DNA of 64,000 bases from Kumtagia ephedrae (lineage in GTDB: Bacteria > Pseudomonadota > Alphaproteobacteria > Rhizobiales > Rhizobiaceae). Positions within the stretch are counted from its first letter, which is position 1, and every line of letters begins with the position of its first letter. The DNA lies in contig NZ_PXYK01000001.1 of NCBI RefSeq assembly GCF_003012745.1, positions 62,001-126,000 of the forward strand, in the 5' to 3' direction. Positions 33,489 through 40,147 of this stretch are shown in pieces. Made by a program: the position numbers and the translations under genes. The notes beneath the pieces are model-generated. The model ran no database searches, was not told the DNA's origin, and saw only the letters and a list, made by a program, of their open reading frames with translations.

Positions 33489-33598
33489 CGCCGGCCCATC
33501 CTCCTCCCAGGGTCCGGCGACTACGGGCAGCCTTCACCTCCTCCCGAACGCTGCCCGGCCTATGCGACACCCGCCGGACCTCCTCCCCCGGCGGGTGT
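33489..33598 (+). ncRNA. CcsR-like unit 3 (hairpins 7-9)
   Basis: Each hairpin lies exactly 153 bp after its unit 2 counterpart. Stem changes are partly compensatory: hairpin 7 CGCCGG/CCGGCG against CGCCGA/TCGGCG in hairpin 4, and hairpin 9 ACACCC/GGGTGT against GCACCC/GGGTGC in hairpin 6. The unit is preceded by TTCGCA/TGCGAA at 33460-33480. Hairpin 9 is followed by TGTGTTT and may also terminate transcription. Confidence 0.8.
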
Positions 33599-33703
33599 TG
33601 TGTTTCGTGGCCCAACCGACAGTTCTCCCGCACCACCTGGCATCATCCATGCGCGTGACCTATGTCCCGTGGATCAACGCCTATTCATCCCTAGGAGATC
33701 GGC

Positions 33704-34657
33704 ATGACCAAGCGAGCACTCGGCCGCACCGGGATTTCGATTGCGCCCCTGGTCCTCGGCGGCAACGTCTTCGGATGGACCGCCGACAAGAAGACCTCCT
33801 TCGACCTGCTCGACCGCTTCGCCGAGGCCGGCCTCGACGCCATCGACACGGCCGATGCCTATTCCAGGTGGGTGCCCGGCAATTCCGGCGGTGAATCCGA
33901 GACGATCATCGGCGAATGGATGAAGAGCCGCGGCAACCGCGACAAGGTCGTGGTCATCACGAAAGTCGGGTCCGACATGGGCCAGGGCAGGAAGGACCTG
34001 TCGGCGAAATGGATTTTGGAGGAGGTCGAGGCCTCGCTGCGGCGGCTGCGGACCGACCACATCGACGTCTATCTCTCGCACTGGCACGATCCCGAGACGC
34101 CCTATGCAGAGACGCTCGGCGCCTACGACAAGCTGCTGAAGGCCGGCAAGGTGCGCTCCATCGGCGCCTCCAACCATGATGCCAGCCAGTTGCGCGAGGC
34201 GCTCGACGTGGCGAAGTCGCAAGGCCTGCCCCGCTACGAAGTGCTGCAGCCGGAATATAATCTCTACGATCGCGGCAGCTTCGACGGGGCGCTGAGCGAA
34301 CTTGCCAGCGCCGAGGGGCTCGGCGTCATCACCTATTTCAGCTTGGCGCGCGGCTTCCTCGCCGGAAAGTACCGGAGCGAGGCCGACCTCGGCAAAAGCC
34401 CGCGCGGCGGCGGCGTGTCGGGCTATCTCAACCCGCGCGGCTACGCCATCCTCGCTGCGCTGGACGCGGTATCGGCGAAGCATGGCGCACAGCCCGCCGA
34501 AGTGGCGCTAGCCTGGGTCATCGCGCGTCCCGAGGTGACCGCGCCGATCGCCAGCGCGACGTCCCTGGACCAGATGGACAGCCTGATCAGGGCGGTGAGC
34601 CTCGATCTCGACCCCGACGACATCGTGCAGCTCGACAGGGCAAGCGCACCATCCTAG
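33704..34657 (+). CDS. Aldo/keto reductase
   Basis: The 317-residue (beta/alpha)8 protein has the AKR catalytic tetrad: Asp48 (IDTADAY), Tyr53, Lys87 (VITKVGS) and His126 (YLSHWHDP). The NADPH-binding end is seen around VALAWVIARPEVTAPIASAT. It most resembles the YghZ/AKR-general group that reduces aldehydes and ketones. AGGAG lies 7 nt before the ATG. It follows the hairpin RNA cluster, but a separate promoter is likely. Confidence 0.93.
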   Translation: MTKRALGRTGISIAPLVLGGNVFGWTADKKTSFDLLDRFAEAGLDAIDTADAYSRWVPGNSGGESETIIGEWMKSRGNRDKVVVITKVGSDMGQGRKDLSAKWILEEVEASLRRLRTDHIDVYLSHWHDPETPYAETLGAYDKLLKAGKVRSIGASNHDASQLREALDVAKSQGLPRYEVLQPEYNLYDRGSFDGALSELASAEGLGVITYFSLARGFLAGKYRSEADLGKSPRGGGVSGYLNPRGYAILAALDAVSAKHGAQPAEVALAWVIARPEVTAPIASATSLDQMDSLIRAVSLDLDPDDIVQLDRASAPS

Positions 34658-34673
34658 GGCGACATCTCCTGAT

Positions 34674-35258
34674 CTAACGTTCGCCCCACACGCCGCGAGT
34701 TCGCCAGCGGGCCAGCGGTATGATGTCCGGCGCACCGCCGGCCGGCTCGTACCAGCTGTCCACCACCCATCTTTCACCCGCCTTGTCGGCAATCACGGCG
34801 GTGAAGTGCGGATAGCGGCGGTCGGCAAGGAAGCCGCGGGATACTTTGCGCTGGACGGTATGGTGTCTCAGCATGCCCCGGCTCTCCAGCAGTTCAAGCA
34901 GGCTGGTGGTGTTGGTGGATTCGTCGATGCAATCCATCTGGCCGCGTTCAAGGCCACCAGAGAAATCGCCCTTCGCACGATCCCGGATTCCCACAGCCGC
35001 CGTGGCCCTGCGCTCGTAATATTGCACGGCCTTCGAGATCGCGCGGCGCTCGGCCGCGGCCGACGACGCACCGCTACGCAAGATGGATGCGATGTCCTTG
35101 AGGTCGCCCGGGCCCAATTCCAGCCGCGTCCTGAAGCTGCATGAATAGCCATGGCAGACGGTCAACGGGACGGCGTGACTCACGTCTGCGGTGCCGATGG
35201 CCGACAGCACGACCACCCCTGCGACGGAAATGCGTTTGCCCAGCGCCATCGACCACAT
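34674..35258 (-). CDS. Exported protein with possible Cys-His-Asp triad, function unknown
   Basis: The 194-residue protein has a signal peptide (hydrophobic residues 10-22, cleavage near SHAVP). In the mature part Cys110 (GQMDCIDE), His151 (YPHFTAV) and Asp167 (WVVDSW) occur in the order and sequence context of transglutaminase-like or papain-fold catalytic triads. Two more cysteines (Cys35, Cys40) near the mature N-terminus may form a disulfide. No family is assigned with confidence. It is convergent with the aldo/keto reductase gene. Several N-terminal start choices exist (35258 or 35249). Confidence 0.6.
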   Translation of the reverse strand: MWSMALGKRISVAGVVVLSAIGTADVSHAVPLTVCHGYSCSFRTRLELGPGDLKDIASILRSGASSAAAERRAISKAVQYYERRATAAVGIRDRAKGDFSGGLERGQMDCIDESTNTTSLLELLESRGMLRHHTVQRKVSRGFLADRRYPHFTAVIADKAGERWVVDSWYEPAGGAPDIIPLARWRTRGVWGER

Positions 35259-35336
35259 AATGGAGGCGGCTTCCCCCGCTTACAAGCCGTGCGTGGAACG
35301 TTGCTTTCCCGGCCCCGCGGGCATATGTCCCCGGCC

Positions 35337-36761
35337 ATGACGACGAAACCCATCCACATCATCGGCGGCGGGCTGGCCGGCTCGGAAGCTGCCTGGCAGG
35401 CCGCGCAGGCCGGTGTGCCGGTCGTGCTGCATGAGATGCGTCCGGTGCGCGGCACCGACGCGCACAAGACCGACGGGCTTGCCGAGCTGGTGTGCTCCAA
35501 CTCCTTCCGCTCCGATGACGCCGAAGCCAATGCCGTCGGCCTGCTGCATGCCGAGATGCGGCTGGCGAACTCGCTGATCATGGCGAGCGGCGACGCCAAC
35601 CAGGTGCCGGCCGGCGGGGCGCTGGCGGTCGACCGCGATGGGTTTTCCGCCGCCGTGACGGCGAGGCTGGGAGCGCATCCGCTGATCAGCATCGTACGTG
35701 AAGAGGTGACCGGCCTGCCGCCGGAGGACTGGGACCAGGCGATCATCGCCACCGGCCCGCTGACCGCGCCGGCGCTGGCCGAGGCGATCGCCCAAAGGAC
35801 CGGCGCGGACGCGCTCGCCTTCTTCGATGCGATCGCGCCGATCGTGCATTTCGACACGATCGACATGGACACCTGCTGGTTCCAGTCGCGCTACGACAAG
35901 GTCGGGCCGGGCGGCACCGGCAAGGATTACATCAACTGCCCGATGGACAAGGCGCAATACGAGGCATTCGTCCAGGCGCTGCTCGATGGTCAAAAGACCG
36001 AGTTCAAGCAGTGGGAGGGCACGCCTTATTTCGACGGCTGCCTGCCGATCGAGGTGATGGCCGAGCGCGGCCCGGAGACCCTGCGGCATGGGCCGATGAA
36101 GCCGATGGGGCTGACCAACGCGCATAATCCGACGGTGAAGGCTTATGCGGTCGTGCAGTTGCGCCAGGACAATGCGCTGGGCACGCTCTACAACATGGTC
36201 GGCTTCCAGACGAAGCTGAAGCATGGCGAGCAGGTGCGCATCTTCCGCACGATCCCCGGCCTGGAGAATGCCGAGTTCGCGCGGCTGGGCGGCCTGCACC
36301 GCAACACCTACATCAACTCGCCGACCCTGCTCGACCCAACGCTGCAATTGAAAGGCCGGCCAGGCCTGCGCTTCGCCGGCCAGATCACCGGCTGCGAGGG
36401 TTATGTCGAGAGCGCCGCGATCGGCCTTCTGGCCGGCCGCTTCGCCGCCGCCCAGCGTCTCGGCAGGCCTGTTTCACCGCCGCCGGCAACCACCGCCTTC
36501 GGCGCGCTGCTCAATCACATCACCGGCGGCCACATCGTCTCCGACGACGAGCCCGGCAAACGCTCGTTCCAGCCCATGAACGTCAATTTCGGCCTGTTCC
36601 CGCCGCTGGAGCCCGGCACGAAGCTCAAACCGGACAGCTTCGAGGGTCGTTTCCGCGGCAAGGACAAGGCGATCGCCAAGAAGAAGGCGACGTCGGCGCG
36701 CGCATTGCGCGATTGCCGGGCCTGGCTGGGACTGGCTCCGGCGGCGCAGGCGGCCGAATAG
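35337..36761 (+). CDS. trmFO: Methylenetetrahydrofolate-tRNA-(uracil-5-)-methyltransferase TrmFO
   Basis: TrmFO methylates U54 of tRNAs with folate and FAD. The 474-residue protein starts with the FAD motif [18 protein letters not shown] (GGGLAG at 10-15). Folate-flavoprotein signatures follow: [38 protein letters not shown] and [13 protein letters not shown]. The C-terminus ends in [18 protein letters not shown]. An ATG four codons earlier (35325) is also possible. It is followed closely by a large palindrome and parDE. Confidence 0.95.
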   Translation: MTTKPIHIIGGGLAGSEAAWQAAQAGVPVVLHEMRPVRGTDAHKTDGLAELVCSNSFRSDDAEANAVGLLHAEMRLANSLIMASGDANQVPAGGALAVDRDGFSAAVTARLGAHPLISIVREEVTGLPPEDWDQAIIATGPLTAPALAEAIAQRTGADALAFFDAIAPIVHFDTIDMDTCWFQSRYDKVGPGGTGKDYINCPMDKAQYEAFVQALLDGQKTEFKQWEGTPYFDGCLPIEVMAERGPETLRHGPMKPMGLTNAHNPTVKAYAVVQLRQDNALGTLYNMVGFQTKLKHGEQVRIFRTIPGLENAEFARLGGLHRNTYINSPTLLDPTLQLKGRPGLRFAGQITGCEGYVESAAIGLLAGRFAAAQRLGRPVSPPPATTAFGALLNHITGGHIVSDDEPGKRSFQPMNVNFGLFPPLEPGTKLKPDSFEGRFRGKDKAIAKKKATSARALRDCRAWLGLAPAAQAAE

Positions 36762-36780
36762 CCGATCGGGCTTGTTGGAC

Positions 36781-36821
36781 GGACTTTCACGAGTAGGATA
36801 TCATCCTACTCGTGAAAGTCC
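36781..36821. promoter_or_regulatory. 41-bp palindrome: parDE operator and/or trmFO terminator
   Basis: Two perfect 19-bp arms (36781-36799 and 36803-36821) flank ATC. The inner part reads GAGTAGGAT-ATC-ATCCTACTC. It begins 19 bp after the trmFO stop and ends 15 bp before parD. ParD-type antitoxins repress their own promoter through such palindromes. TTGGAC at 36775-36780 could be the -35 box. No U-tract follows, so the operator role is favoured. Confidence 0.6.
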
Positions 36822-36836
36822 TGTCGGAGCGTACCC

Positions 36837-37157
36837 ATGGAAAATGCGGAAAAACTCTCGGTCACCGTTACGCCCGCCATGGCGCGGATGATCCGCGAAA
36901 AGGTCGAGGACGGCTCCTATGGCTCTGCCAGCGAGGTGATCCGCGCGGCATTGCGCGCCTTGCAGCGCGATGACGAAGAGCATGCCGAGCGCATGGCTTC
37001 CATCAGGGAGCGAACCAAGGCATCTCTTGAGGATCCTCGTCCCGCTATCCCGATCGAGGAAGCGTTTGCGATGCTGGAGGACCATATCGACCGGCTGGGA
37101 GAGACGGCGGATGATACAAAGGCTGCGCGTGGAGTTGCGACGAAGCGCGCTGGATGA
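36837..37157 (+). CDS. parD: ParD-family antitoxin (ribbon-helix-helix)
   Basis: The 106-residue protein has an N-terminal RHH DNA-binding motif (KLSVTVTPAMARMIREKVEDG) followed by SYGSASEVIRAALRAL, the ParD signature, and a C-terminal part that would bind the toxin. It overlaps the toxin gene by 47 nt. GGAG lies upstream of the ATG. At 106 residues it is longer than the usual ~80-95 residues. Confidence 0.9.
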   Translation: MENAEKLSVTVTPAMARMIREKVEDGSYGSASEVIRAALRALQRDDEEHAERMASIRERTKASLEDPRPAIPIEEAFAMLEDHIDRLGETADDTKAARGVATKRAG

Positions 37158-37446
37158 TCTGCGCCGCATCGCCGAGTACATAACGAGAGAGTCGGGCAGC
37201 GCCGCGGCAGCTCGGCGCTTCGCAAAACGGATCAGGGATCGTTGTCATCGAATAGGTGATGTTCCGCGTGGCGGCAGGGCGCGGGACGATATTTCGCCGG
37301 GCCTGCGGACAGTGCCGTTCGAGCGATCTGCAGTGATCACCTATGTCATCGAGGGCGACAGAGTCAGCATCGTCAATGTGTTCTATGGCGGCCGCGATTT
37401 CGAGGCCATCCTGCACGGCGAGCGCCCGGATCCCGGTGACGACTGA
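37111..37446 (+). CDS. parE: ParE-family toxin
   Basis: The 111-residue protein matches RelE/ParE-type toxins: RLRVELRRSALDDLRRIAEYI at the N-terminus, GLRTVPFERSAVITYVIEGDRVSIVNVFYGGRDFEAIL at the C-terminus. ParE toxins inhibit DNA gyrase. The ATG at 37111 lies within parD, with GGAG 10-14 nt upstream; the longer frame from 36970 is a shadow. No disabling change is seen, so the module looks intact. Confidence 0.9.
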   Translation: MIQRLRVELRRSALDDLRRIAEYITRESGSAAAARRFAKRIRDRCHRIGDVPRGGRARDDISPGLRTVPFERSAVITYVIEGDRVSIVNVFYGGRDFEAILHGERPDPGDD

Positions 37447-38400
37447 TCATTCCGCCGGCTCGATGCCTGCCCTGCCCGGCAGTCCCGGCCTTCCGGCCTC
37501 CGACTGATTGCGCTCCACATAGGCCCGCTTCAGGCTTTCCGAGGTCTGGCGCGAGCCGTCATGGCTCCAGCCGGGCGGCATGAACAGATAGCCGAGGCGC
37601 TGGCGCAGCGTCAGGCCCGGCGAAAACACGTCCCTGAAAATGCCGACATATTCGTGGAAGGCGACCCGCAGCGGGTTGAACGTGCCGAGATTCTTCACGA
37701 TGCCGTAGCGCGGGCGGTCATCCTCCAACTCCTCGACGAAGGTGCCGAACAGCCTGTCCCAGACGATCAGCGTGCCGGCATAGTTGGCGTCGAGATAACG
37801 CGGGTTGGTCGCGTGGTGCACACGGTGGTGCGACGGCGTGTTCATGACGAACTCGAACCAGCGGGGCAGCTTGCCGATGGTCTCGGTGTGGATCCAGAAC
37901 TGCCAGACCAGATTGAAGCCGTAGACGAAAACGATCACCGCCGGGTGGAAGCCGAGCAGCACCATCGGTGCCTGCAGCACGAACATGCCGGTGAACAGCC
38001 CCGTCCAGCTTTGCCGCAGCGCCGTCGACAGGTTGTAGTGCTGGCTGGAATGATGGTTGACATGCTCCGCCCACACCCAGCGCACCCGATGGGCGATGCG
38101 GTGATACCAGTAGTAGCGCAGATCATCGATCAGGAAGGCGACTGCGAACACCCAGAGCGACAGGCCGAGGTCGAAGAGGCGGAACTGCCAGACCCAGAGC
38201 AGGGCGGAATAGGAAACGACGCCGAGCAGCAGTCCGGCAACGACGTTGCCCGTCCCCATCACCAGGCTGGTCAGCGTGTCGCGCGTCTCGAAGGAGCCTT
38301 TGGCGCGGCCGGTGCGAACCAGCCATATCTCGATCAGCATGGCGGCGACGAAAAACGGGATCGCGTAGTCCGTCACATTGGGGAATTCGTGGCTTTCCAT
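37447..38400 (-). CDS. Sterol desaturase / fatty acid hydroxylase superfamily protein
   Basis: The 317-residue membrane protein has about five hydrophobic helices and the histidine clusters of the di-iron hydroxylase superfamily: HRIAH (100-104), HVNHHSSQH (113-121), HTE (171-173) and SHHRVHH (190-196). These enzymes hydroxylate or desaturate lipids. The substrate is unknown; hopanoid, carotenoid or ornithine-lipid modification are all possible. It is preceded at 3 nt by a small membrane-anchored gene, probably the same operon. Confidence 0.88.
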   Translation of the reverse strand: MESHEFPNVTDYAIPFFVAAMLIEIWLVRTGRAKGSFETRDTLTSLVMGTGNVVAGLLLGVVSYSALLWVWQFRLFDLGLSLWVFAVAFLIDDLRYYWYHRIAHRVRWVWAEHVNHHSSQHYNLSTALRQSWTGLFTGMFVLQAPMVLLGFHPAVIVFVYGFNLVWQFWIHTETIGKLPRWFEFVMNTPSHHRVHHATNPRYLDANYAGTLIVWDRLFGTFVEELEDDRPRYGIVKNLGTFNPLRVAFHEYVGIFRDVFSPGLTLRQRLGYLFMPPGWSHDGSRQTSESLKRAYVERNQSEAGRPGLPGRAGIEPAE

Positions 38401-38403
38401 CGC

Positions 38404-38826
38404 TCAGGCCGTCCTGGCGCCTGAAGGGGCGAGCGCCGACACGACCGCCTCGGCGGCGCGCGCCTCGGCGAAGGCGAAACGGCCGCCGGTCCAGGTAAAG
38501 TCGCGAAAGCGGATCAAGACGGTCGCCGGCTCGCGCAGTTGGACCGAGGCCACGTCCCCAGGTGACGCGATGCGCGTGAAAAAGCCGTCGCCGAAACTCT
38601 GCACAATGCCCATTCTGCCGCCGGTCAGGGCCAGAAAGGCCGACTTGCGGTCGATGGTCAGGGTAGCGGTCGACGGCCGCTCGTCGGGGAAATCGCCGAG
38701 AAAGATTTGCCGGGCATGGTCGGCATCCGCGACGAGCGCGGGCCGGCTTCCGCCGGTGAAGTGCACGGCGGCCACGGTCAGACTTATGCCGATCGCCACG
38801 ATGGCGACGAGGATCGGCAGGCTCAA
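38404..38826 (-). CDS. Small membrane-anchored protein, function unknown
   Basis: The 140-residue protein has one N-terminal hydrophobic helix (residues 3-20) and a beta-rich domain with ATLTIDRKSAFLALTGGRMGIVQSFGDGFFTR. I do not recognise the family. The start is a TTG with GGGAGG 8 nt upstream, a strong ribosome-binding site. It ends 3 nt before the hydroxylase gene, so the two probably act together at the membrane. Confidence 0.65.
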   Translation of the reverse strand: MSLPILVAIVAIGISLTVAAVHFTGGSRPALVADADHARQIFLGDFPDERPSTATLTIDRKSAFLALTGGRMGIVQSFGDGFFTRIASPGDVASVQLREPATVLIRFRDFTWTGGRFAFAEARAAEAVVSALAPSGARTA

Positions 38827-38884
38827 GGCGATTTCCTCCCGGCAGGCATTTCACCCGCCGGCTATGTGGTATCACAATTGACGT

Positions 38885-39760
38885 TTACGTCAAAGACGGC
38901 CTGCGCCAGCCGCGCGAGGCCGTCGTGAGGAGCAGCCAGTGGCGCTTCCAGCCGGCGATGTCGGCCGGTTTCGTGAGGGCCTTTGCCGGTTGCGATGCGA
39001 TCCGGTCGAGATAGGCCGGCACCAGCGCCAGGAGCAGAAAGGCCGGGCGCAGCGTCTGCGGGATATCCTTGGCGGCGGCTTGGAAGGCCGACAGGTGCTC
39101 GCCGGCCAGCGCGGCCATAGCGGCGAAGGCGCGTTCCGCGGCGGCGGCGTTCATGCCTCCGACGAACTCCTCCGGCGTCGTTCCGGCGGCAGCAAGGATG
39201 TCGCGCGGGACAAAGCACTGGCCTCGTGCCCGGTGCAGCGGCAGAAGACGCAAAAGCCCGGTGATCGCCTGGGCGCAGCCGGCGTGGCCGGCAAGCGCGG
39301 CGAAGTCCGGCGCGGCCCTGGCGTCGAGCACCATCGCGGCAAGCTGGATGACGGCGCCGGCCGTCTCGCCGCAATAGCCTTCCAGGTCGGTGCGCGCCGG
39401 CATCGGATCGTCGTAGAGATCGAAGATGCGCGCCTCGAGATAGTTTTGGAAGGCCGCTTCCGGCAAGCCGTAACGATCGATGGTGTCTATCAGCGCGTCG
39501 GCCACCGGGTGACCCGTCGGCGCGCCGGCGGCGCGGTTGGCGATCGCATCCCGCCACCATTGCAGCCTGACCTCGCCCGGCAGCGGCTCGCGGATGCGGT
39601 CGCGCACGCCGGCGATCTCGGCATTGAAGGCATAGAGCGCCAACAGCGCAGAACGCCTGTCCTGCGGCGCATAGAGCGTCGAGAGATAGCGGTCGTGATC
39701 CGCCGTGCGGACGGAATCAGTCACCGGGTCAGCCGTGGAGGTCACCTCAGTCGACGGCAA
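38885..39760 (-). CDS. Squalene/phytoene synthase-fold protein, NDUFAF6-like
   Basis: The 291-residue protein has the trans-isoprenyl synthase fold, but both Asp-rich catalytic motifs are absent: LYAFNAEIAGVRDRI replaces the first, and AQAITGLLRLLPLHRARGQ the second. This matches the NDUFAF6 group, a complex I assembly factor in mitochondria with homologs in Alphaproteobacteria. It overlaps the Mth938-like gene by 14 bp, itself next to secDF. The start is uncertain: TTG at 39760, or GTG at 39745. Confidence 0.75.
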   Translation of the reverse strand: MPSTEVTSTADPVTDSVRTADHDRYLSTLYAPQDRRSALLALYAFNAEIAGVRDRIREPLPGEVRLQWWRDAIANRAAGAPTGHPVADALIDTIDRYGLPEAAFQNYLEARIFDLYDDPMPARTDLEGYCGETAGAVIQLAAMVLDARAAPDFAALAGHAGCAQAITGLLRLLPLHRARGQCFVPRDILAAAGTTPEEFVGGMNAAAAERAFAAMAALAGEHLSAFQAAAKDIPQTLRPAFLLLALVPAYLDRIASQPAKALTKPADIAGWKRHWLLLTTASRGWRRPSLT

Positions 39761-40136
39761 TCAGGGCGGCCGCCACCCTGCGTTCCTCGGCCAGCAGGAC
39801 GTTGTAGGTTCTGACCGCCGCGCCCGTCGACATCGGATCGGCGGAGATGCAGGCCTGCTTGAAGGCGGCTCTCAACTCGGGCGAGAGCGGCCGCAAATCC
39901 CTGCCCATGCCGACCAGCAGGATCTCGACCGAGTCCGCCTCGTCCAGCAACCGGCCGAAATCGGCTGGTGCCAGTGCCGCCGGGTCGGCAGGCTCCCAGC
40001 CGTATATGCCCGAGGGCAGGCAGAGCAGCGATCCGCGATGCGACATGTCGGCAAAGCGGAAGCCGCCATTGCCATAGGCCTCGATCGGCGCGCGCCCCGG
40101 GAAATGCGCCTTGCGGATGACGATGCCGGCCGCCAC
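39747..40136 (-). CDS. Mth938-like domain protein (NDUFAF3-like)
   Basis: The 129-residue protein has the Mth938 fold: IEAYGNGGFRFADMSHRGSLLCLPSGIYGW followed by DSVEILLVGMGRDLRPL. NDUFAF3, a mitochondrial complex I assembly factor, belongs to this family. It lies between secDF (11 nt upstream) and the NDUFAF6-like gene. This neighbourhood recurs in Alphaproteobacteria and suggests a role in membrane complex biogenesis. The start is a GTG. Confidence 0.85.
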   Translation of the reverse strand: MAAGIVIRKAHFPGRAPIEAYGNGGFRFADMSHRGSLLCLPSGIYGWEPADPAALAPADFGRLLDEADSVEILLVGMGRDLRPLSPELRAAFKQACISADPMSTGAAVRTYNVLLAEERRVAAALIAVD

Positions 40137-40147
40137 GAGACGGCCGG

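Larger units (their letters stand above)
33185..33598 (+). ncRNA. Nine-hairpin CcsR/'cuckoo'-type RNA cluster with anti-SD loops
   Basis: Nine stem-loops follow one another at 33185-33210, 33219-33251, 33261-33292, 33336-33366, 33371-33404, 33414-33445, 33489-33519, 33524-33557 and 33567-33598. Every loop is A or T followed by CCTCCTCCC, while the stems differ (8-11 bp, some with a bulge or mismatch). ACCUCCU is identical to the anti-Shine-Dalgarno core of 16S rRNA, so the loops could pair with ribosome-binding sites or mimic the 16S tail. The family is known as CcsR sRNAs in Rhodobacter and as cuckoo RNAs in other Alphaproteobacteria, downstream of a DUF1127 gene. I infer processing from the DUF1127 transcript. 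Confidence 0.88.

Noticed and set aside
33185-33598. CRISPR array
   Set aside because: The repeats are hairpins of 26-34 nt with different stems and a common loop, the period is 153 bp in triplets, and there are no uniform repeats, unique spacers or cas genes.
32980-33636. Open frame on the minus strand encoding a 218-residue protein with 51-residue repeats (HPPGEEVRRV...)
   Set aside because: It is the reverse complement of the CCTCCTCCC hairpins; the repeat length is simply 153/3. Its start lies antisense to the DUF1127 gene and no ribosome-binding site is seen.
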